Positions 41,957 through 50,072 of a stretch of 64,000 nucleotides of DNA are shown piece by piece (within the stretch, counting starts at the first letter, position 1; each line of letters begins with the position of its first letter). The translations under genes were made by a program, and so were the position numbers. Source of the DNA: Gammaproteobacteria bacterium (GTDB lineage: Bacteria; Pseudomonadota; Gammaproteobacteria; Pseudomonadales; Pseudohongiellaceae); contig JAURWS010000042.1 in the NCBI GenBank assembly GCA_030654835.1, positions 61,289-125,288 on the forward strand, written 5' to 3'. The notes below the pieces were generated by a model. That model was not told where the DNA came from, did no database searches, and saw only the letters and a program-made list of their open reading frames with translations.

Positions 41957-42403
41957 ATGACGAGCTCTCCGACCGAGATCCATCTGCGCCGCCGCTCCGG
42001 CCTGCTGGAGCTGGCCTATGCGGATGGCAGTCGCTATTCGCTCAGTGCGGAATTCCTGCGCGTGCATTCCCCTTCTGCCGAGGTGCGCGGACACGGCCAG
42101 GGACGGAGCGTGCTGCAAACCGGCAAGCGCAACGTGGGATTGACGGGCATTGAACCGGTGGGCCTTTACGCCATCAAACTCATCTTCAGTGACGGGCACG
42201 ACTCAGGCCTCTACAGTTGGGACTATCTCCACGAACTGTGTACCCATCAGGAAGAGATGTGGCAGAGCTATCTGCAACGCCTGCAGGATACGGGTGCCAG
42301 TCGCGACCCGGTACCATTCCACCCGGCGATCGGTGGCAAGGCTTCATTGTCAGAGCAAGTGCAAGTGATTACCATACAGCCGCTGTCGCCACCCGGATCC
42401 TGA
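41957..42403 (+). CDS. DUF971 (gamma-butyrobetaine hydroxylase N-terminal-like) protein
   Basis: The 148-residue product is a single DUF971 domain: TEIHLRRRSGLLELAYADGSRYSLSAEFLRVHSPSAEVRGHG (in parts, residues 6-46), GIEPVGLYAIKLIFSDGHDSGLYSWDYLHEL (about 71-101). This small domain occurs fused in gamma-butyrobetaine hydroxylase and in Fe-S-related proteins, and stands alone downstream of hslU in Pseudomonas. Its role is unknown. Start ATG 25 nt after the hslU stop. Confidence 0.85.
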   Translation: MTSSPTEIHLRRRSGLLELAYADGSRYSLSAEFLRVHSPSAEVRGHGQGRSVLQTGKRNVGLTGIEPVGLYAIKLIFSDGHDSGLYSWDYLHELCTHQEEMWQSYLQRLQDTGASRDPVPFHPAIGGKASLSEQVQVITIQPLSPPGS

Positions 42404-42461
42404 CAGCCTTAAACACAGCCTCTAAAACACCCCTGGCATCAATCGCCAGCAGGAAAGCACT

Positions 42462-43271
42462 ATGTCAGGCCATACCAATCCCGGCGACCAGCAACCAGGC
42501 ACCGACGACGCACAGAATCCACCACGCACTACCCACTTCGGCTACCAGCAGGTGCCAGTCGAGGAGAAAGTGGCGCGGGTCGGCCAGGTGTTCCACTCCG
42601 TCGCCAGCAAGTACGACGTGATGAATGACCTGATGTCGCTGGGCACGCATCGCCTGATCAAACGCTTCACCGTCGAGCTGAGCGGCATCCGCGAAGGTCA
42701 GCGCGTGCTGGATCTGGCCGGTGGCACCGGCGACTTCAGCATTCGCTTCTCCTCGCTGGTCGGGCGCACGGGGCAGGTCGTGCTGGCCGACATCAACGCC
42801 TCGATGCTGAGCGTCGGTCGCGACCGCCTCACGGACAAGGGCATCACCAACAATGTGAACTACGCACAAGTGAATGCCGAGTGCCTGCCCTTCGCCGACA
42901 ACACCTTCGATTGCATCTGTATTGCCTACGGCCTGCGCAACGTCACCGACAAGGACGCCGCACTGCGCTCCATGTACCGTGTACTCAAACCGGGCGGGCG
43001 CGCCATGGTGCTGGAATTCTCCAAGCCGCGCAGCGAACTACTGGGCAAGGCCTATGACGGCTACTCCGCGCTGTGGCCGATTGTCGGCAAACTGGTGACC
43101 GGCGATGCAGACAGTTACCGCTATCTGGTGGAATCCATCCGCATGCACCCGGATCAGGACACGCTCAAGAAAATGATGATGGATGCCGGCTTCGACGACT
43201 GCCGCTACCACGACGTCATGGGCGGCATCTGCGCCATCCATTTGGGTTTCAAATCAGCGCACGCCAACTGA
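42462..43271 (+). CDS. ubiE: Demethylmenaquinone/ubiquinone C-methyltransferase
   Basis: SAM-dependent C-methylation in ubiquinone (and menaquinone) synthesis. The 269-residue protein has a polar N-terminal extension (residues 1-25), [38 protein letters not shown] (in parts), SAM motif [12 protein letters not shown] (about 86), [15 protein letters not shown] (about 147) and [15 protein letters not shown]. Start ATG with AGGAA. It opens the ubiE-ubiJ...ubiB set, interrupted here by the bufferin cassette. Confidence 0.96.
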   Translation: MSGHTNPGDQQPGTDDAQNPPRTTHFGYQQVPVEEKVARVGQVFHSVASKYDVMNDLMSLGTHRLIKRFTVELSGIREGQRVLDLAGGTGDFSIRFSSLVGRTGQVVLADINASMLSVGRDRLTDKGITNNVNYAQVNAECLPFADNTFDCICIAYGLRNVTDKDAALRSMYRVLKPGGRAMVLEFSKPRSELLGKAYDGYSALWPIVGKLVTGDADSYRYLVESIRMHPDQDTLKKMMMDAGFDDCRYHDVMGGICAIHLGFKSAHAN

Positions 43272-43295
43272 TTGGCGGCTACAACAGGATCCGCG

Positions 43296-43931
43296 ATGAA
43301 TCACCTCGTCAGTTCTGCCTTCTGTGCCCCCATCGAGGCGCTGCTCAACGGCCTGCTCGCGCAGGATCCCGGCACTGCCCGCCGTCTGGCGCTTCACCAT
43401 GGTCAGGCCGTGCGCGTGGAATGCACGTCGCCACTGCAGTGGCAGCTCTTTATCCTGGTGCAGGAAGAGCGCCTGTCTATCCGCTCCGTCTACGAACCCG
43501 CGCCACAGGCCGAGATCGCCGCATCAGCCAGCGCATTCAGCCGCCTACTAGTGAGTGGCGGGCAGACCGACGCCCTCTTCTCACCCGATATCCGACTCGG
43601 CGGCGACACCCACCTGATTCAGGACCTCAACCAGATCCTGCGTGATCTCGAGGTCGACTGGGAGCATCATTTCTCCGCGCTGTTCGGGGATGTCGCGACC
43701 CATCAACTGAGCCAGTTCTTCGGCAAGGCGCTGGCGTGGACTGCGCAGACTCGCGCCACACTTCTGGCTGATGTGGAGGAGTATCTGCACGAAGAGGCTC
43801 GTCTGCTGCCCAGCGCCAGCGAAGTGAACCACTTCAGCAGCCGTGTCGATGAGCTGCGGCTGGCGGTTGATCGTATAAACGCAAGACAACAACGTCTGCT
43901 GCAGAAGCTGCAAGCACTGTCCGCTCAATAA
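43296..43931 (+). CDS. ubiJ: Ubiquinone biosynthesis accessory factor UbiJ
   Basis: SCP2-domain lipid-binding protein that helps assemble the Ubi enzyme complex. The 211-residue product has the SCP2 domain (about residues 15-115; FSRLLVSGGQTDALFSPDIRLGGD in parts), then LIQDLNQILRDLEVDWEHHFSALFGDVATHQLSQ (in parts) and a C-terminal coiled coil (RVDELRLAVDRINARQQRLLQKLQ). ATG at 43296 follows AGGA at 6 nt. A REP palindrome starts at the base after its stop. Confidence 0.9.
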   Translation: MNHLVSSAFCAPIEALLNGLLAQDPGTARRLALHHGQAVRVECTSPLQWQLFILVQEERLSIRSVYEPAPQAEIAASASAFSRLLVSGGQTDALFSPDIRLGGDTHLIQDLNQILRDLEVDWEHHFSALFGDVATHQLSQFFGKALAWTAQTRATLLADVEEYLHEEARLLPSASEVNHFSSRVDELRLAVDRINARQQRLLQKLQALSAQ

Positions 43932-44006
43932 TGTGGGAGCGGGCCCGCCCGCGATTGAGCTATGTTTCGCGCTATCGGCACTATCGCGAGCAGGCTCGCT
44001 CCCACA
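43932..44006. repeat. REP/BIME-like palindrome downstream of ubiJ
   Basis: Arms 43932-43955 and 43983-44006 form an imperfect inverted repeat beginning TGTGGGAGCGGGC and ending GCTCGCTCCCACA with a 27-nt middle. The arm type (TGTGGGAGCgGGC...CGCGAT) is the same as in the other four elements of this window and resembles Pseudomonas REP sequences. It sits at the left border of the bufferin cassette. Confidence 0.9.
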
Positions 44007-44035
44007 AATGCACATGAGACATTTTGCCGCAGCGC

Positions 44036-44063
44036 TTGTAATCGACAGACAGAGTAGGATAAT
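44036..44063 (+). promoter_or_regulatory. Sigma-70-like promoter for the bufferin cassette
   Basis: TTGTAA (44036-44041), a 16-nt spacer and GATAAT (44058-44063) lie about 75 nt before the precursor gene, after the REP element. The hexamers match at 4/6 and 5/6. An ECF-type promoter cannot be excluded. Confidence 0.45.
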
Positions 44064-44137
44064 CGGTCAACGACATCCGGATTCCATGCCAGTGCACCGC
44101 GCACCAATGACGGTGAATCAACCAGGAGACTAAGAGA

Positions 44138-44656
44138 ATGAATACCATCGACGGCTTCAAACTGGCGACCTCAGCGGCTGCATTGCTCGTGGCAAGTGCC
44201 GCGATCTCCGCCAGTGCCGCTGCTGAAGAAGCGGCTGGACCGGTGAAGGTCAGTCAGTGCCAGGGTCTGACCTCCTGCCACGGCCAGAGCGCATGCAAGG
44301 GCTTCGGCAACGATGCCGGTGCTGGCAAGAACACCTGCAGTGGCATGGGCTTCGTCAGCTTCGCCAGCGGTCACGCCATGGTATCCAAGAGCTTCTGCGA
44401 CAAACTGGGTGGCAAAGAGGTCGCCTCTGTTTCTGCTGCGCCAGCCGCCGCAGTGGTTGAAGGTGTGCAGGTGGCTTACTGCAATGACCTGTTCAGCTGC
44501 AACACTTTCAGTGCCTGCAAGGGCAATGGCAATACCAACTGCGCGGGCAAGAACAGCTGCCACGGCATCGGCTTCGTCGCGATCGCGACCGGCGACATGA
44601 AGCTGTCCGAACAGCTGTGCGGCAAACTGGGTGGCAACCTGATCTCTGAACTGTAA
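44138..44656 (+). CDS. BufA2-like bufferin precursor with two tandem Cys-rich cores
   Basis: Exported Cys-rich peptide of the bufferin class, RiPPs whose cysteines are modified by a DUF692 enzyme and which bind copper. The 172-residue protein has a signal peptide (about 1-29, ends ASAAA) and two cores, residues 41-92 and 115-166. Cys 41, 47, 53, 67, 87 of core 1 and Cys 115, 121, 127, 141, 161 of core 2 are all offset by exactly 74; Cys135 of core 2 is Gly61 in core 1. Each core has SACKG, GKN(T/S)C and CxKLGG. AGGAG lies 9 nt before the ATG. Function is inferred from family and neighbours. Confidence 0.85.
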   Translation: MNTIDGFKLATSAAALLVASAAISASAAAEEAAGPVKVSQCQGLTSCHGQSACKGFGNDAGAGKNTCSGMGFVSFASGHAMVSKSFCDKLGGKEVASVSAAPAAAVVEGVQVAYCNDLFSCNTFSACKGNGNTNCAGKNSCHGIGFVAIATGDMKLSEQLCGKLGGNLISEL

Positions 44657-44664
44657 TCGTGCGC

Positions 44665-44680
44665 CCCGGAAAATTCCGGG
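44665..44680 (+). promoter_or_regulatory. Intercistronic hairpin between bufferin precursor and MNIO gene
   Basis: CCCGGA, loop AAAT and TCCGGG form a 6-bp GC-rich stem 8 nt after the precursor stop, with no T-run. A hairpin here could stabilise the precursor mRNA or reduce downstream transcription, giving more peptide than enzyme. This role is an inference. Confidence 0.5.
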
Positions 44681-44712
44681 ACACTTGACGGTAAAACCGA
44701 CGGAGTCTTCTG

Positions 44713-45567
44713 ATGCTCGGCTACGGACTGGGTCTGCGCAGTGTGCACTATGACTACGTCCTGACCCACTGGCCGGATGTCGACTGGTTCGAACTGATTA
44801 CGGAAAACTATCTCGCCCCTGGCGGCAAACCCCGCGCAGTCTTGCGTCAGGTTCGTGAGCGCTACCCGGTAGTGCTGCACGGCTTGTCATTCAACATCGG
44901 CTCCCACGAGCCGCCAGATCTCAATTACCTCGCCCAGCTCAAGCGCCTGATTGCCGAAGTGGAACCGGAGTGGGTGTCCGATCACCTGTGCTGGACAGGC
45001 GTCAATGGCTTCACCTCCCACGATTTGCTCCCGATCGCCTATACCGAAGCCAACCTGCAGCTCAGCGTCGACAAGGTCAACCACATTCAGGAATATCTGC
45101 AGCGCACCATCGTGCTGGAGAACCCCTCTGTTTACGTCGCCTTCCGCTCCAGCACCATGTCAGAGCCCGAGTTCATCAACGCCCTGGTGCGCAAGACCGG
45201 TTGCGAGGTACTGCTGGACGTCAACAACGTCTACGTCAGCGGCTTCAACCTTGGCTTCGACCCCTATGCCTACGTGGACACTTTGATCCCCGGCGCCGTC
45301 CGCCAGTTTCATCTGGCGGGGCACACCAACAACACGACCCACATCATCGATACTCACGACCACCCGGTGTGTGACGACGTCTGGGATCTGTATCGCTACG
45401 CCTGCCAGCGCTTCGGTCCGATCGCTACGCTACTGGAGCGCGACGACCATATTCCTCCGTTTCCTGAATTGATGGTGGAGTTGCAGCAGGCCCGCCTGCT
45501 GCAGGAGTCCGTCACCCGCCCTGCCACCGGAACACCCCTGACCACCCGCAACGGACTGCGTCCATGA
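44713..45567 (+). CDS. DUF692 multinuclear non-heme iron oxidase (BufB-like)
   Basis: MNIO enzymes use two or three irons and O2 to modify Cys in peptide precursors (methanobactin, bufferins). The 284-residue TIM-barrel protein keeps the expected metal and active-site ligands: GYGLGLR, FELITENY (Glu27, Glu31), VLHGLSFNIGS (His56), VSDHLCW (Asp90, His91), LENPS (Glu136), LLDVNNVYVS (Asp169, Asn172), FHLAGH (His200, His204), IDTHDHPV (Asp213, His215, His217) and LLERDD (Glu242). GGAG lies 7 nt before the ATG. It follows the precursor by 56 nt and overlaps the partner gene by ATGA. Confidence 0.93.
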   Translation: MLGYGLGLRSVHYDYVLTHWPDVDWFELITENYLAPGGKPRAVLRQVRERYPVVLHGLSFNIGSHEPPDLNYLAQLKRLIAEVEPEWVSDHLCWTGVNGFTSHDLLPIAYTEANLQLSVDKVNHIQEYLQRTIVLENPSVYVAFRSSTMSEPEFINALVRKTGCEVLLDVNNVYVSGFNLGFDPYAYVDTLIPGAVRQFHLAGHTNNTTHIIDTHDHPVCDDVWDLYRYACQRFGPIATLLERDDHIPPFPELMVELQQARLLQESVTRPATGTPLTTRNGLRP

Positions 45568-46460
45568 GCTGGCGTACGGAGCAGGAGCAGTTCTGGGGTT
45601 GGATCAGCCGCCCGCAGGATTTGAGCGACGACGCCGAACAGATTGCCGCCCTGCTCGCGCCACACAGCCATCTCTCGCAGGCCGAAGCTCTATCTATCTA
45701 CAACAACGCCTATCATCAGCGCCTTGTAGAGGTCTCAAGTGCGCTGTTCCCTGTGCTGTTCAATACTCTGGGACGCGACCTCTACACCCAGCTTTGGATC
45801 GGCTACATGGGCAAGTACCCGCCCCGCAACGGTCCTATTCATCGGGTTGGAGAGTCGCTGTGCGACTATCTGCGCGAACACGAGCAGTTCCGCGCCTTGC
45901 CAGCGGTAGCCGACATCGTGCGGCTGGAGACCCTGCTCATCGAACTCTTCGACCTGGCGGATGAAGCGCCCTATACGCTGCAGCAACTGCAGTCATTGCC
46001 CGCCGAGGACTGGCCACAGATGCGCTGGCCAGCGAAGAACGACTGGGCGCTGCTGCACAGCCGCTTCGATCTGGAGAAATACTGGCGGCAGATGCACGAG
46101 TTCATGGAGTCCGGAGGCGTACCGGGCGGGACGTCCTTCGGGATCGAACTGACAACCCCTGTGGGAGCGGGCCTCGCCCGCGATACCGCGACTCACAACG
46201 AAGCAAATCGCGGGCAAGGCCCGCTCCCACAAGGGTTCGCGAATCTGCTGGTGTATCGCAAGCAGCACCGGATGCAGTTCCAAGCCATCGGCCCGGAGCT
46301 GGCGCTTTTCCTGACGGCCATTCAAACGGGCGAAAACTTCGCACAAATCTGCAGCCGACTGGCCTTGGTGTTTCCTGCGCAGGACATTCCGTCGCTTGGT
46401 CTCAAACTGTTGCTGAGAGCCATCGAACTGGAACTGCTGACAGTACCGGCAGCAAAGTGA
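45564..46460 (+). CDS. DUF2063 MNIO partner protein (BufC-like) with an in-frame REP insertion
   Basis: Partner protein that presents the precursor to the MNIO. The N-terminal DUF2063 part (FWGWISRP, LSIYNNAYHQRLVEVSSALFPVLFNTLG in parts, residues 10-70) and RLETLLIELFDLADEAP are typical. Residues about 199-223 (from PVGAGLARD to PLPQG) are encoded by a 72-bp REP palindrome; after it the family sequence resumes with NLLVYRKQHRMQFQAI. Total 298 residues, about 274 without the insertion. Start ATG is coupled to the MNIO stop (ATGA). Whether the insertion impairs the protein is unknown. Confidence 0.88.
   Translation: MSWRTEQEQFWGWISRPQDLSDDAEQIAALLAPHSHLSQAEALSIYNNAYHQRLVEVSSALFPVLFNTLGRDLYTQLWIGYMGKYPPRNGPIHRVGESLCDYLREHEQFRALPAVADIVRLETLLIELFDLADEAPYTLQQLQSLPAEDWPQMRWPAKNDWALLHSRFDLEKYWRQMHEFMESGGVPGGTSFGIELTTPVGAGLARDTATHNEANRGQGPLPQGFANLLVYRKQHRMQFQAIGPELALFLTAIQTGENFAQICSRLALVFPAQDIPSLGLKLLLRAIELELLTVPAAK
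46160..46231. repeat. REP palindrome inside the DUF2063 gene
   Basis: Arms 46160-46184 and 46207-46231 are near-perfect inverted copies around a 22-nt centre. The 72-bp length is a multiple of three and both strands are open in the host frame, so the gene is not broken. Outside the arms AACCC and GGGTT extend the pairing, so the mRNA could form a very long hairpin here. Confidence 0.95.
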
Positions 46461-46622
46461 CTCCGGCCTCTTCTCGCCCCCTTGTCGCCGCTCCCGCTAA
46501 GTGCTATCTTTGTCAGCCCTTGGAAAATCATTTGTAACCACCTGATTTTTAAACAAATACAGATTCCGTATTACAGATCAACAAACTGCGACCGTGACGG
46601 ACCTTGGCATTGCCAGTCCCGC

Positions 46623-48281
46623 ATGCTGAAGGCCCGAGCCGTGTCTCATATCCCCCGACTGATCAAGCTCCTCAATACCGCCGCCCGCTACCGGCTCGAT
46701 CAGGTGGCACCGCAGCTGCTGTCCGGTGGTCTGGCAGGCATGCTGTTCAGCCTGTGGACGCTGCCCTGGCGCAACCATCCTGCCAGCAAACTACCACCCG
46801 CGGTGCGTCTGCGCCTGGCTCTGGAAGAGCTGGGCCCCATCTACATCAAGTTCGGACAGCTGCTGTCCACACGGCGCGACTTCCTTCCTCCCGAGCTCGC
46901 GGATGAGTTGCAGTCGTTGCAGGACAAAGTGCCCGGGTTCAGCAGCCCCGCCATCACCAATCTGGTCGAGGCAGCGCTCGGAAGGCCCTGGCAGGAGGTC
47001 TTCAGCGAACTGTCTATTGAGCCACTGGCCTCTGCATCCGTCGCTCAGGTCCACTGTGCGCGCCTGCTCAGCGGTGAAGAGGTCGTCATCAAAGTTATCC
47101 GCCCGGGCATTGAGAAGACCATCGTCGAGGACATCAAACTCCTGAAATGGATCGCCAGTCTGGTCGAGAGACATGTCCCGGTGGGCCGTCGACTGCGCCC
47201 GCGCGAAGTCGTGGACGACTACGAGCAGATCATCCTCGACGAACTCAACCTGCTGGCCGAGGGCGCTAACGCCACGCAGTTGCGCCGCAACTTCGAACAC
47301 TCGCCGCTGCTCTACGTGCCGAAGGTGTATTGGGAGTTTTCGCGCATCAATCTGCTGGTGATGGAGCGCATCTACGGAACTCCAGTGGCAGACATCGACA
47401 GCCTGCGCGCTCAGGGCGTCGATCTCAAGAAGCTGGCCGAAACCGGCGTGGAGATATTTTTCACGCAAGTATTCAATCACAGCTTCTTCCACGCCGACAT
47501 GCATCCCGGCAACATCTTTGTCGCCCGACACAGCCCCGAGAATCCGCAGTACATCGCCATCGACTGCGCCATCATTGGTTCACTCAGCAAGAGCGATCAG
47601 CAGTATCTGGCGCGTAACCTGCTCGCCATTTTCCGACGCGACTACCGCAAGGTGGCCGAACTGCATGTCGAGTGCGGCTGGGTTCCCCGCGACACCAAGG
47701 TGCACGAGTTCGAGGCGGCCATGCGCTCCGTCTGTGAACCGATTTTCGAGAAACCCCTGAAGGACATTTCCTTCGGGTACCTGCTGGTGCAGCTGTTCCA
47801 CACCGCCGGGCGTTTCAACATGGAAGTGCAGCCCTCACTGGTGCTGTTGCAGAAGACCCTGCTCAACGTGGAAGGACTCGGCCGTCAGCTCTACCCGGAA
47901 CTCGATCTGTGGACGACGGCGCTGCCTTTCCTCGAAGACTGGAATCGCCGTCGCATGCGCCCCTCAACGTTATTCAATGCGCTGAAAGAAAATGTGCCGG
48001 ACTGGATCGAACAACTGCCATATCTGCCGCAATTGATGATCGATACGCTGACGCAATCGAAGCAATTGAGTGCCATCAACGCAAACATGGAACAACAGTT
48101 GCGGATCGAAGCAAGGCGAACGGAAAGAGAACGCGCCAGGTCTGTGCGCAACGGGTTGATACTGGCTGCACTGGCAGTGGCATTCATGCTTCCTCAGGTC
48201 AATGCACTACTGTTGGGCATCTCATTACCAAGTCTGCTGCTGGCCGCAGGCGCTGTTTACCTTTTGTGTTTTAAACGCTGA
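46623..48281 (+). CDS. ubiB: UbiB-type ABC1 kinase-like protein
   Basis: Atypical kinase fold protein needed for ubiquinone synthesis. The 552-residue protein has LEELGPIYIKFGQLLSTRRDFLP (KxGQ motif, in parts, about 66-86), the Ala-rich loop PLASASVAQVHCA, the invariant Lys in VVIKVIRPG, HADMHPGNIFV and AIDCAIIGSL, in which the usual D-F-G is altered, and two C-terminal membrane helices (about 500-548). Start MLKARAVSHIPRL is chosen to match the family; the frame is open 47 codons upstream. In Pseudomonas ubiB follows ubiJ directly. Confidence 0.93.
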   Translation: MLKARAVSHIPRLIKLLNTAARYRLDQVAPQLLSGGLAGMLFSLWTLPWRNHPASKLPPAVRLRLALEELGPIYIKFGQLLSTRRDFLPPELADELQSLQDKVPGFSSPAITNLVEAALGRPWQEVFSELSIEPLASASVAQVHCARLLSGEEVVIKVIRPGIEKTIVEDIKLLKWIASLVERHVPVGRRLRPREVVDDYEQIILDELNLLAEGANATQLRRNFEHSPLLYVPKVYWEFSRINLLVMERIYGTPVADIDSLRAQGVDLKKLAETGVEIFFTQVFNHSFFHADMHPGNIFVARHSPENPQYIAIDCAIIGSLSKSDQQYLARNLLAIFRRDYRKVAELHVECGWVPRDTKVHEFEAAMRSVCEPIFEKPLKDISFGYLLVQLFHTAGRFNMEVQPSLVLLQKTLLNVEGLGRQLYPELDLWTTALPFLEDWNRRRMRPSTLFNALKENVPDWIEQLPYLPQLMIDTLTQSKQLSAINANMEQQLRIEARRTERERARSVRNGLILAALAVAFMLPQVNALLLGISLPSLLLAAGAVYLLCFKR

Positions 48282-48299
48282 CAGAGCATACTAACGCGC

Positions 48300-48740
48300 A
48301 TGAAAGTGACGGCAGAAACAGCATTGGCAAAGGATTGGCTCAATCAGGTGAACTGGAGTAATGAGGGTCTCGTGCCCGTCATTACTCAGGATTTCAAGAC
48401 ATTGCGCGTGCTCACTCACGCTTGGTTGAATCGCGAGGCACTGGCTCTCGCGGTGCAGGAGGGGAGAGCTGTTTACTGGTCACGCTCTCGCCGCAAACTG
48501 TGGCGCAAGGGTGAAGAATCCGGTCACGTGCAGAAGCTGCATGGCGTGTTTCTGGATTGCGACGGCGATACCGTTTGCTACATGGTCGAACAGGTTGGCG
48601 GCATTGCCTGCCACACCGGACGTGAGAGTTGTTTCTATCGCCGTCTTGATGGCGGGCAGTGGCAGACGATTGATCCCGTCCTGAAAGATCCGGAAGAGAT
48701 CTACGCCGGGAAGCATGCAGCACAACGAGCAACACCATGA
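48300..48740 (+). CDS. hisI: Phosphoribosyl-AMP cyclohydrolase
   Basis: Third step of histidine synthesis. The 146-residue protein shows [38 protein letters not shown] (about 58) and the zinc and metal ligands [22 protein letters not shown] (in adjacent parts, about 82-103). It is a separate protein from HisE, as in Pseudomonas. Its TGA overlaps the hisE ATG (ATGA). It lies 18 nt after ubiB. Confidence 0.96.
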   Translation: MKVTAETALAKDWLNQVNWSNEGLVPVITQDFKTLRVLTHAWLNREALALAVQEGRAVYWSRSRRKLWRKGEESGHVQKLHGVFLDCDGDTVCYMVEQVGGIACHTGRESCFYRRLDGGQWQTIDPVLKDPEEIYAGKHAAQRATP

Positions 48741-49072
48741 GCGACATACTGATTCAACTTGGAGCAATCCTGGAACAACGCAAGCTCGCGGACGCAGGCG
48801 AATCCTACGTGGCCAGTCTGCACAAGAAGGGGCTCAACAAGATTCTGGAGAAGGTCGGCGAAGAAGCGACCGAGACCATCATCGCCGCCAAGGATGTTGG
48901 CAGCACCGGTGATCGCGAGGCCTTGGTGAAAGAGACTGCAGATCTGTGGTTTCATTCACTGGTGATGCTGAGCCATCTGGGCATGGGGCCGGAGCAGGTT
49001 CTGGAAGAATTGCGCAAACGTTTCAACATTTCCGGTCTCGTTGAAAAGGCTGCGCGGACAGAGAACAAGTAA
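48737..49072 (+). CDS. hisE: Phosphoribosyl-ATP pyrophosphatase
   Basis: Second step of histidine synthesis, removing pyrophosphate from PR-ATP. The 111-residue MazG-like helical protein has [31 protein letters not shown] (in parts, with the acidic EExxE metal motif) and [18 protein letters not shown]. It is coupled to hisI by a four-base overlap and precedes the tat genes, the conserved hisI-hisE-tatABC order. Confidence 0.96.
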   Translation: MSDILIQLGAILEQRKLADAGESYVASLHKKGLNKILEKVGEEATETIIAAKDVGSTGDREALVKETADLWFHSLVMLSHLGMGPEQVLEELRKRFNISGLVEKAARTENK

Positions 49073-49158
49073 CAAAACAGATCTTCAACATACACTACAA
49101 GGTTTGCGCAATTTCCTGTCGCGCAGTCCGCAAACTATACATCTATCTGGAGGCTACA

Positions 49159-49395
49159 ATGGGTCTTGGCGGAATCAGTATTTGGCAGTTACTTATCATC
49201 CTGGTGATCGTTGTCATGTTATTTGGCACCAAGAAGCTGCGTAACCTTGGATCCGATCTTGGTGGCGCCCTCAAGGGCTTCAAGACGGCAATGAAGGAAG
49301 ATGGCACGGTGGACGGTGACGATGACGGCGAAGCGGTCAAGAAAGTCGGCGGCTCTTCCAGCATGAAATCCGAAAAGGCGGATGACAAGGAGTAA
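49159..49395 (+). CDS. tatA: Twin-arginine translocase subunit TatA
   Basis: Pore-forming component for export of folded proteins. The 78-residue protein has an N-terminal helix ([19 protein letters not shown]), the FGT(K)[17 protein letters not shown] amphipathic helix and a charged tail with DDKE at the end. A good GGAGG lies 7 nt before the ATG. The hisE-tatA gap contains a GTTTGCG/CGCAAAC inverted repeat of unknown role. Confidence 0.95.
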   Translation: MGLGGISIWQLLIILVIVVMLFGTKKLRNLGSDLGGALKGFKTAMKEDGTVDGDDDGEAVKKVGGSSSMKSEKADDKE

Positions 49396-49472
49396 TCCCT
49401 GTCGCTCCCGCCGCTGCATTCCTTCCGGTTTTGCCGCCTCTTGAATACTACCCCCGATGCTGGACATAGCTG

Positions 49473-50072
49473 ATGTTTGAAATTGGTTTCACGGAACTGG
49501 TCCTGATCGCCATCGTCGCTCTGATTGTGGTCGGTCCCGAGCGCCTGCCCGGTGCGATCAGGACTGCCAGCCTGTGGATTGGCAGAGCCAAGCGCAGCTT
49601 CAATCAGGTCAAGACCGAGATTGAAAAAGAGATCAATGCAGATGAGATCCGCCGTCAGCTGCACAACGAGTCTATCCTCGCTGATCTGGCAAATGCCAAG
49701 AAGAAGGCTGACAGCCTGGTGAGTGAAACCCGCAAGAATCTTGATGGCATCAATGCGGAAGTCAATTCAGTCCTGAAGAGCGAAGAGGCGAAGCTGGCAG
49801 CAAGCAACGCGGAATCCGATGCTGTGCGCGAAGCAGCCACGATTCCAACCCCAGCTGCACCAGTCTTCAATCCAGCCACTATTGACGAAGACTACGAAGA
49901 GCCACCTGTCGCCAGCATGCCGGAGTCTGCCGAGCTTCCCAAAACCGCACCGAAACCTCCCGTTGAAGATTTTTACAATAATCCATCAGTCGGCCTTATA
50001 CAGCTCAAAGGCGGCGTCTTCAGTGCTGCGCCGGTTCCTGAATCCGATGCGGATCAACCGAGGAAAGAATGA
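49473..50072 (+). CDS. tatB: Twin-arginine translocase subunit TatB
   Basis: Receptor component that works with TatC. The 199-residue protein begins [31 protein letters not shown] (in parts), the TatB signature with the Pro-Glu-Arg hinge, then a long amphipathic helix and coiled coil (about 30-115) and an acidic/Pro tail. At 199 residues it is longer than E. coli TatB because of the tail. Its stop overlaps the tatC start (ATGA). Confidence 0.94.
   Translation: MFEIGFTELVLIAIVALIVVGPERLPGAIRTASLWIGRAKRSFNQVKTEIEKEINADEIRRQLHNESILADLANAKKKADSLVSETRKNLDGINAEVNSVLKSEEAKLAASNAESDAVREAATIPTPAAPVFNPATIDEDYEEPPVASMPESAELPKTAPKPPVEDFYNNPSVGLIQLKGGVFSAAPVPESDADQPRKE

Noticed and set aside
43933..44133. 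66-codon plus-strand ORF through the REP element after ubiJ
   Set aside because: Most of it is REP sequence and promoter; no ribosome-binding site or homology is visible.
46102..46344. Minus-strand ORF crossing the REP inside the DUF2063 gene
   Set aside because: It results from the palindrome being open on both strands; no independent evidence for a gene.
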